Assembly (NCBI GenBank): GCA_964535295.1
Contig: CAZHUW010000038.1
Span: 1-21,190, forward strand
Source: SB21 sp964535295
GTDB taxonomy: Bacteria; CLD3; SB21
Length of the DNA: 21,190 bases
Reading direction: 5' to 3'
The notes under the pieces were generated by a model, which saw only the letters and a list, made by a program, of their open reading frames with translations, did no database searches and had not been told where the DNA came from. Made by a program: the position numbers and the translations under genes. This document shows, piece by piece, positions 17,805 to 21,190 of the stretch. The first letter of the stretch is position 1. Each line of letters begins with the position of its first letter.

Positions 17805-18802
17805 TACGGTAACTCAAAAAAAACTGTTCGAATTAATACAAAATGCAGAAACAGCAGAAACAAAGCGGGTATTAAAAAATACGGATAAAGATCTTCATAC
17901 CTGAAATACGTACGCACATCAATCTTAGTTTTTTCCATCTGTCCGATTTGCTCGTATATATCCTCCAGGGCCTTTTGATTCGTTGCTCTGAAATATTGGC
18001 CCCCGGTTGTTTCAGCAATGCCTTTGAGCGTTTCTTCGTCTATCTTTACTTCGGCCGTTACGTATTGTTTGCCGAAAAATGGATCGTCAACAGGGATACG
18101 TGCAAGGCCGTCTTTCCCGGCACCGATCGTGTATACACGAATATTCAGAGCCTGCGCGATCTGTGCTGCCGTCATCGGATCGATCTCTCCGCGATTATTC
18201 TGTCCGTCCGTAAGTAATATAATAACTTTACTTTTAGATTTACTTTCTCGCAGGCGGTTGACCGAGTTGATCAATCCCATACCGATTGCGGTTCCATCTT
18301 CGACGACGCCAATAGCAACCTGCCGTATGAGCGATATCAGAATGGGGTAATCCACCGTTAGAGGGCACTGGGTAAAACTTTTTCCTGCAAATACGACCAG
18401 GCCAACCCGATCGCTTTGACGTCCTCGTACAAACTTTTCGGCAACGTCTTTTGCGGCATCGAGGCGGTTCACATTGCCCATGTCTTCTATAAGCATACTT
18501 CGAGAGACATCCAACGCCATAACAATATCGATACCTTCCGAAGTGATGCTCGATTGGGAGTTTTTTGATCTTGGCCGGGCTAAACTTATAATTAGGAGGA
18601 TCAAAGCCAAAACTTGGATCCATACAAGGATCGGCTTCAGTTTAAGACGCAATGACGGAGAGAAAGAGTCTTTGATAAGTTGGATATCAGAAAAGGCAAG
18701 CGATGCCTTTTCACTCTTTTTCTTTCTCCAGTACAGAAGAATCGGGATTAAGAGAAATAATAACAGGAAAAATGGATCTGCAAATTCAATGGTGTTAAAC
18801 AT
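17804..18802 (-). CDS. batA: BatA-like VWA-domain membrane protein
   Basis: Bat proteins are inner-membrane VWA proteins named for Bacteroides aerotolerance and often linked to MoxR-type AAA+ chaperones. The 332-aa protein has hydrophobic segments at about 10-24 and 57-75, a VWA domain at about 90-290 and a final membrane segment at about 307-328. The metal-binding MIDAS site is complete: DVSRS (Asp98, Ser100, Ser102), Thr171 in EDGTAIG, and Asp199 in LLTDGQNN. It overlaps the upstream batB by 8 nt and shares one base with tilS. The two Bat genes look like an old tandem duplication. The batA name is by family resemblance and lacks direct functional support. Confidence 0.85.
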   Translation of the reverse strand: MFNTIEFADPFFLLLFLLIPILLYWRKKKSEKASLAFSDIQLIKDSFSPSLRLKLKPILVWIQVLALILLIISLARPRSKNSQSSITSEGIDIVMALDVSRSMLIEDMGNVNRLDAAKDVAEKFVRGRQSDRVGLVVFAGKSFTQCPLTVDYPILISLIRQVAIGVVEDGTAIGMGLINSVNRLRESKSKSKVIILLTDGQNNRGEIDPMTAAQIAQALNIRVYTIGAGKDGLARIPVDDPFFGKQYVTAEVKIDEETLKGIAETTGGQYFRATNQKALEDIYEQIGQMEKTKIDVRTYFRYEDLYPYFLIPALFLLFLHFVLIRTVFFELP

Positions 18803-19829
18803 CGTCAGCTTTGTTTCTTTTGCGATTGTGTAGTATGAAATCGGTACAAAGAGCCATGACTGCTAGTAGCAGAAACCATTGGTAGCGGTTCTCAAATTCA
18901 GTGAACCGATAATCCGAATTCTCTGATTTCTCTAATTTGGCAATATCCCGATAAATCTTTTTCACTTCGATCTCGCTGGTCGAAGCGGAATAATAGGCCC
19001 CGCCGGTTTCGGAAGCCAATTGGCTGATGAACGCCTCTTCTAATTTGGTAGTTACAACGGATCCTCCGCTTTTTTTGAAATCTTTGAGGTTACCGGCCTC
19101 ATCATAGATCGGAATCGGTGCGGCGTTCACACCGCCGACACCAACCGCAAAGACTTTGATATTTTGCTTTTTGAGATTTTCGATCATGCCGGGGGAATCG
19201 GGGTTATGATCCTCTCCATCTGAAAAAATGACAGCAGCTTTCCCTGCTGCCGGTGCGGAATGGTCCGAATGATTCTTGGGATAAGCCTGCATGATCACAT
19301 CTATGGCTTCGGAAAAATCAGTTCCGGCGGAAGTCGTGGTCTGGGTTGTTACGGCGTCGAGAAACATTTGAACGGCGCTGTAATCCGTTGTCATCGGGCA
19401 TTGTATGAAAGCCTGACCGGCAAAAATGACAAGCGCTACACGATCCCCGCCTAATTGCTCCAGGAAAGTGGAGATCTCATGCTTTGCCTTCTCCAGCCGG
19501 CTTGGTTTGATATCCTCCGCATTCATTGAAGCTGACACATCCAGAGCAATGACGATATCAACGCCGCTGATTTTCACTTGTTCGTATTTCGTGCCAACTT
19601 CGAAGCCGATCAAAGCAAGTATGATGAATAGATAACAGAAAAAATGAAGATATAATCTCAGCTTCGATTTTTTATCACTGTAGGAGGACAGAAGTTTTTC
19701 AAGCAAGGCCGCATCGCCAATTTGATGCAGTATTTTTTTTCTGCGACGCTGATAATAGATTGCAACCAACAAAAGTAATGGAATGATCAATGCAACGAAA
19801 AGAAAGTGAGGGAAAGCAAATCGAATCAT
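18795..19829 (-). CDS. batB: BatB-like VWA-domain membrane protein
   Basis: This 344-aa paralogue of the next gene has the same architecture: membrane segments at about 8-26 and 59-77, a VWA domain at about 88-305, and a C-terminal membrane segment at about 317-334 followed by a basic tail. The MIDAS site is complete: DVSAS (Asp97, Ser99, Ser101), Thr170 in SAGTDFSEA, and Asp204 in FSDGEDH. The stretch DEAGNLKDFKKSGGSVVTTK, late in the domain, is characteristic of BatB proteins. It is the first gene of the minus-strand operon, with a good promoter just upstream, and ends inside the start of batA (ATGTTTAA). Usually batA precedes batB; here the order is reversed. No moxR, DUF58, batC or batD gene is in the window. 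Confidence 0.85.
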   Translation of the reverse strand: MIRFAFPHFLFVALIIPLLLLVAIYYQRRRKKILHQIGDAALLEKLLSSYSDKKSKLRLYLHFFCYLFIILALIGFEVGTKYEQVKISGVDIVIALDVSASMNAEDIKPSRLEKAKHEISTFLEQLGGDRVALVIFAGQAFIQCPMTTDYSAVQMFLDAVTTQTTTSAGTDFSEAIDVIMQAYPKNHSDHSAPAAGKAAVIFSDGEDHNPDSPGMIENLKKQNIKVFAVGVGGVNAAPIPIYDEAGNLKDFKKSGGSVVTTKLEEAFISQLASETGGAYYSASTSEIEVKKIYRDIAKLEKSENSDYRFTEFENRYQWFLLLAVMALCTDFILHNRKRNKADDV

Positions 19830-19855
19830 GTATTTAACTCGCTAAAATGAGACTT

Positions 19856-19884
19856 AATATACTTACAAGATTGAAAAATTGCAA
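19856..19884 (-). promoter_or_regulatory. Sigma70-like promoter of the batB-batA-tilS-hpt-ftsH operon
   Basis: On the minus strand TTGCAA (19884-19879) and TATATT (19861-19856) are separated by exactly 17 nt, each matching the sigma70 consensus at four to five of six positions. Transcription would start near 19849, giving a leader of about 20 nt before the batB ATG. This is the best-formed promoter seen in the window. Confidence 0.55.
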
Positions 19885-20013
19885 AACGAAATGATTGAAA
19901 CTTTGTGTTTCTATTCACAATTCGAAAAAATATGTCTTGTTTCTAAACGTTCGAGAATTTAACATTAAGTAAAATTAATGACCATCACATTATTCTTTAT
20001 ACAAGTAAACTTC

Positions 20014-20018
20014 AGGAG
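20014..20018 (+). promoter_or_regulatory. Shine-Dalgarno site of the 32-codon ORF
   Basis: AGGAG lies 6 nt before the ATG at 20025, which is ideal spacing. A weak promoter-like pair lies upstream on the plus strand (TTGTTT, 17 nt, TAACAT, around 19937-19965), but the match is too poor to call with confidence. Confidence 0.7.
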
Positions 20019-20024
20019 AGGCAT

Positions 20025-20123
20025 ATGGCGGAAACCAAAGAAAAAGGCGGGGACCTGTTGGTGTTGGCCGGTATGTTTATCTTGTCATGTCTTATTTTGA
20101 TTGGGGTTTATTTATTTTTGTAG
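20025..20123 (+). CDS. 32-residue single-span membrane protein
   Basis: ATG at 20025 to TAG at 20121-20123 encodes 32 residues. The first ten are polar and charged (MAETKEKGGD). Residues 11-32 form one continuous hydrophobic helix (LLVLAGMFILS, then CLILIGVYLFL) running to the C-terminus, with a single Cys in the middle. This is the layout of known bacterial micro-membrane proteins, with the charged N-terminus probably cytoplasmic. Support comes from the ideal SD, a clean start and stop, and a position in an otherwise empty gap. It is divergent from the bat operon (195 nt between starts) and convergent with the M28 gene. I recognise no family. A chance ORF is unlikely given SD plus membrane helix, but comparative data are needed. 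Confidence 0.65.
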   Translation: MAETKEKGGDLLVLAGMFILSCLILIGVYLFL

Positions 20124-20181
20124 CCTACTTTTAAGCCTGTCTTATTTTTCGTGTCAATCTTTATTCTGCGCTCTTACTTCA

Positions 20182-21111
20182 TCATTCACTGTACAAAACT
20201 TCCACGAGCACGTCTCCAACCTGTTGCAGGCTCTCAACGCCGCATTTGTCAGGCGTATCTGCCATTGTATGATGGTACCGGTTGCTGGCGTCCGGGTAAT
20301 TAAAATCAATAATGTTGATACACGGTATACCGATGCGTAAGAGCGGAATATGATCGTCAAAAATGTCCGTTTCTATCGATGTCCGGAATGCCGGCTTTTC
20401 TAATTTTTTGGCCTTCTCCCAGACCTTGTTCACAATCTCCTTGGCGCGGTTATACGAATTTCTTTCGATCGGTAGGTCAAGATTCTTATCGCCGACCATA
20501 TCGAGCAAAATACCGTAGGTCGGCCAATACGATTTGTTGTTTTTTGCAAAATAATCAGACCCAATACAATACGGATTCAAACTGTCCGGAAAAAGTTCAG
20601 CATTATGCTCGCCATAATCTTCAAGATCCCATAAGATGATATCTACTCCGATATCGAGCGGGTTGGCTTTGATTATTTTGGCAATTTCGAGGAGAACGGC
20701 CACGCCAGAGGCCCCGTCATTGGCTCCAAGTATCGGTTTATCGTGATTGGCGGAATCGGCATCTTTATCGGCCCACGGACGCGTATCCCAATGTGCACAA
20801 AGTAAAACGCGCTTTTTGGACTTAGGGTATAAATTGATAGATCCGATGATGTTGGTTCCGTTCAATTTTATGGATGTGTCTTTTTTATCGACATATACAA
20901 AATTCTGGTGATCGACACGGTCGCAGTATTTTTTCAATTCATCGGTCAGGTATTCAAGACATTTCTGATGGCCTATGGAATTGGGGTTCCGCGGTCCGAA
21001 TGAGCATTGCTTTTCCAAATAAACCATTGCCGATTTTCCATCGAAGGGAGGCTTGGCACATGAATTGAGCATGGTTAGAATCATTAGGAATGCTAGAAGA
21101 TATATGTGCAT
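20182..21111 (-). CDS. M28-family lipoprotein, glutaminyl-peptide cyclotransferase-like
   Basis: This 309-aa exported zinc enzyme most resembles Bacteroidetes glutaminyl cyclases, which turn N-terminal Gln of exported proteins into pyroglutamate. Residues 3-17 are a lipoprotein signal peptide with lipobox LNSC (Cys18). Family motifs are CSFGPRNPNS (36-45), LLCAHWDTRPWAD (103-115), GANDGASGVAVLLEIA (129-144, zinc ligand Asp132), DIILWDLEDYG (157-167, Glu164 as general base and Asp165 at the second zinc-ligand position), FDDHIPLLRIGIP (251-263) and YHHTMADTPDK (279-289, zinc ligand His281). PYCIGSDYFAKN resembles the cyclase rather than the aminopeptidase subfamily. Cyclases bind one zinc and aminopeptidases two, so a dinuclear aminopeptidase remains an alternative. 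The start is fixed by AGGAG 6 nt upstream. No terminator hairpin follows the gene. Confidence 0.87.
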   Translation of the reverse strand: MHIYLLAFLMILTMLNSCAKPPFDGKSAMVYLEKQCSFGPRNPNSIGHQKCLEYLTDELKKYCDRVDHQNFVYVDKKDTSIKLNGTNIIGSINLYPKSKKRVLLCAHWDTRPWADKDADSANHDKPILGANDGASGVAVLLEIAKIIKANPLDIGVDIILWDLEDYGEHNAELFPDSLNPYCIGSDYFAKNNKSYWPTYGILLDMVGDKNLDLPIERNSYNRAKEIVNKVWEKAKKLEKPAFRTSIETDIFDDHIPLLRIGIPCINIIDFNYPDASNRYHHTMADTPDKCGVESLQQVGDVLVEVLYSE

Positions 21112-21117
21112 GAATTA

Positions 21118-21122
21118 CTCCT
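21118..21122 (-). promoter_or_regulatory. Shine-Dalgarno site of the M28 gene
   Basis: AGGAG on the minus strand, 6 nt before the ATG at 21111 and 4 nt after the stop of the partial upstream frame, a spacing typical of genes in one operon. Confidence 0.75.
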
Positions 21123-21126
21123 CACT

Positions 21127-21190
21127 CTATCGCCGATCGGATATGACCGGTTTAACAGTTTCTACCGCAGTATTGTTAACTTGAATATTA
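21127..21190 (-). CDS. 3' end of an unidentified protein (partial)
   Basis: One minus-strand frame is open from the window edge for 20 codons and ends in TAG at 21129-21127. The tail reads ...TAVETVKPVISDRR, which is plausible protein composition. The other two frames hit stops sooner. The stop lies 15 nt before the M28 start codon, with the M28 SD in between, as expected for an operon. Twenty open codons are not strong evidence alone. No promoter is evident in this stretch, which mildly supports co-transcription from upstream. Confidence 0.4.
   Translation of the reverse strand, partial: NIQVNNTAVETVKPVISDRR

Noticed and set aside
18240..18623. 127-codon minus-strand frame inside batA
   Set aside because: Alternate-frame shadow over the VWA domain; composition is rich in Arg and Cys and unlike a real protein.
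19934..19950. Imperfect palindrome around AACGTT in the batB upstream gap as an operator
   Set aside because: The arms are out of register with the AACGTT centre and only about four base pairs match at the ends.
20128..20157. TTGACA on the minus strand (20157-20152) with a weak -10 about 17-18 nt on
   Set aside because: It would transcribe antisense to the 32-residue ORF and start about 300 nt before batB, which already has a better and closer promoter.
20124..20181. Terminator between the convergent 32-residue ORF and the M28 gene
   Set aside because: Only T-rich runs and a direct repeat of AGGCT are seen; there is no inverted repeat that could form a hairpin.

Overview
The window reads as a stretch of chromosome from a bacterium of the Fibrobacteres-Chlorobi-Bacteroidetes (FCB) group. 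The grounds are a PorU-PorV pair of the type IX secretion system (T9SS), a T9SS-type C-terminal sorting domain, paired Bat von Willebrand A (VWA) proteins, and a Bacteroidetes-style periplasmic glutaminyl cyclase lipoprotein. G+C looks moderate (low to mid 40s by eye). Shine-Dalgarno (SD) sites are good at some genes (dxs, the 32-residue ORF, the M28 gene, probably ftsH) and absent at others, which argues against a core Bacteroidia genome. Ignavibacteria, Calditrichota, Marinimicrobia or KSB1-like lineages are all possible and I cannot choose between them. The DNA looks vertically inherited: no transposase, phage gene, CRISPR array, tRNA or rRNA was seen.

Layout, left to right. (1) 1-2151, plus strand: the last 29 codons of an unidentified gene, then dxs (first enzyme of the MEP isoprenoid pathway). 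(2) 10404-2148, minus strand: a promoter with a perfect TATAAT, then porU (very long C25 peptidase/sortase), porV, a two-domain Fn3-like lipoprotein and pta. Gaps are 2, 12 and 30 nt, so this looks like one transcript. It runs tail to tail into dxs, and the two stop codons overlap. (3) 19884-10411, minus strand: a good sigma70-like promoter, then batB, batA, tilS, hpt, ftsH, a TolB-N/TPR membrane protein, folP and cdaA. Most junctions overlap or nearly touch; the exception is a 60-nt gap after ftsH that carries a second TATAAT. (4) 20025-20123, plus strand: a 32-codon single-span membrane protein with a textbook SD, divergent from the bat operon. (5) 21190-20182, minus strand: the tail of an unknown gene, then an M28 lipoprotein resembling glutaminyl-peptide cyclotransferase.

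How the genes fit together. PorU and PorV form the cell-surface attachment/sortase complex of T9SS. After signal-peptide removal PorU is predicted to start with Gln, and the M28 lipoprotein is the kind of enzyme that would cyclise such an N-terminus. The long minus-strand operon mixes the ancient tilS-hpt-ftsH core with folate synthesis, c-di-AMP synthesis and envelope proteins (Bat, TPR). Every stretch over 300 nt is coding.

The most novel items are the 32-residue protein, the enlarged PorU with its lipoprotein neighbour, the link between the cyclase and T9SS, and the uncharacterised TolB-N/TPR protein in the ftsH-cdaA operon.
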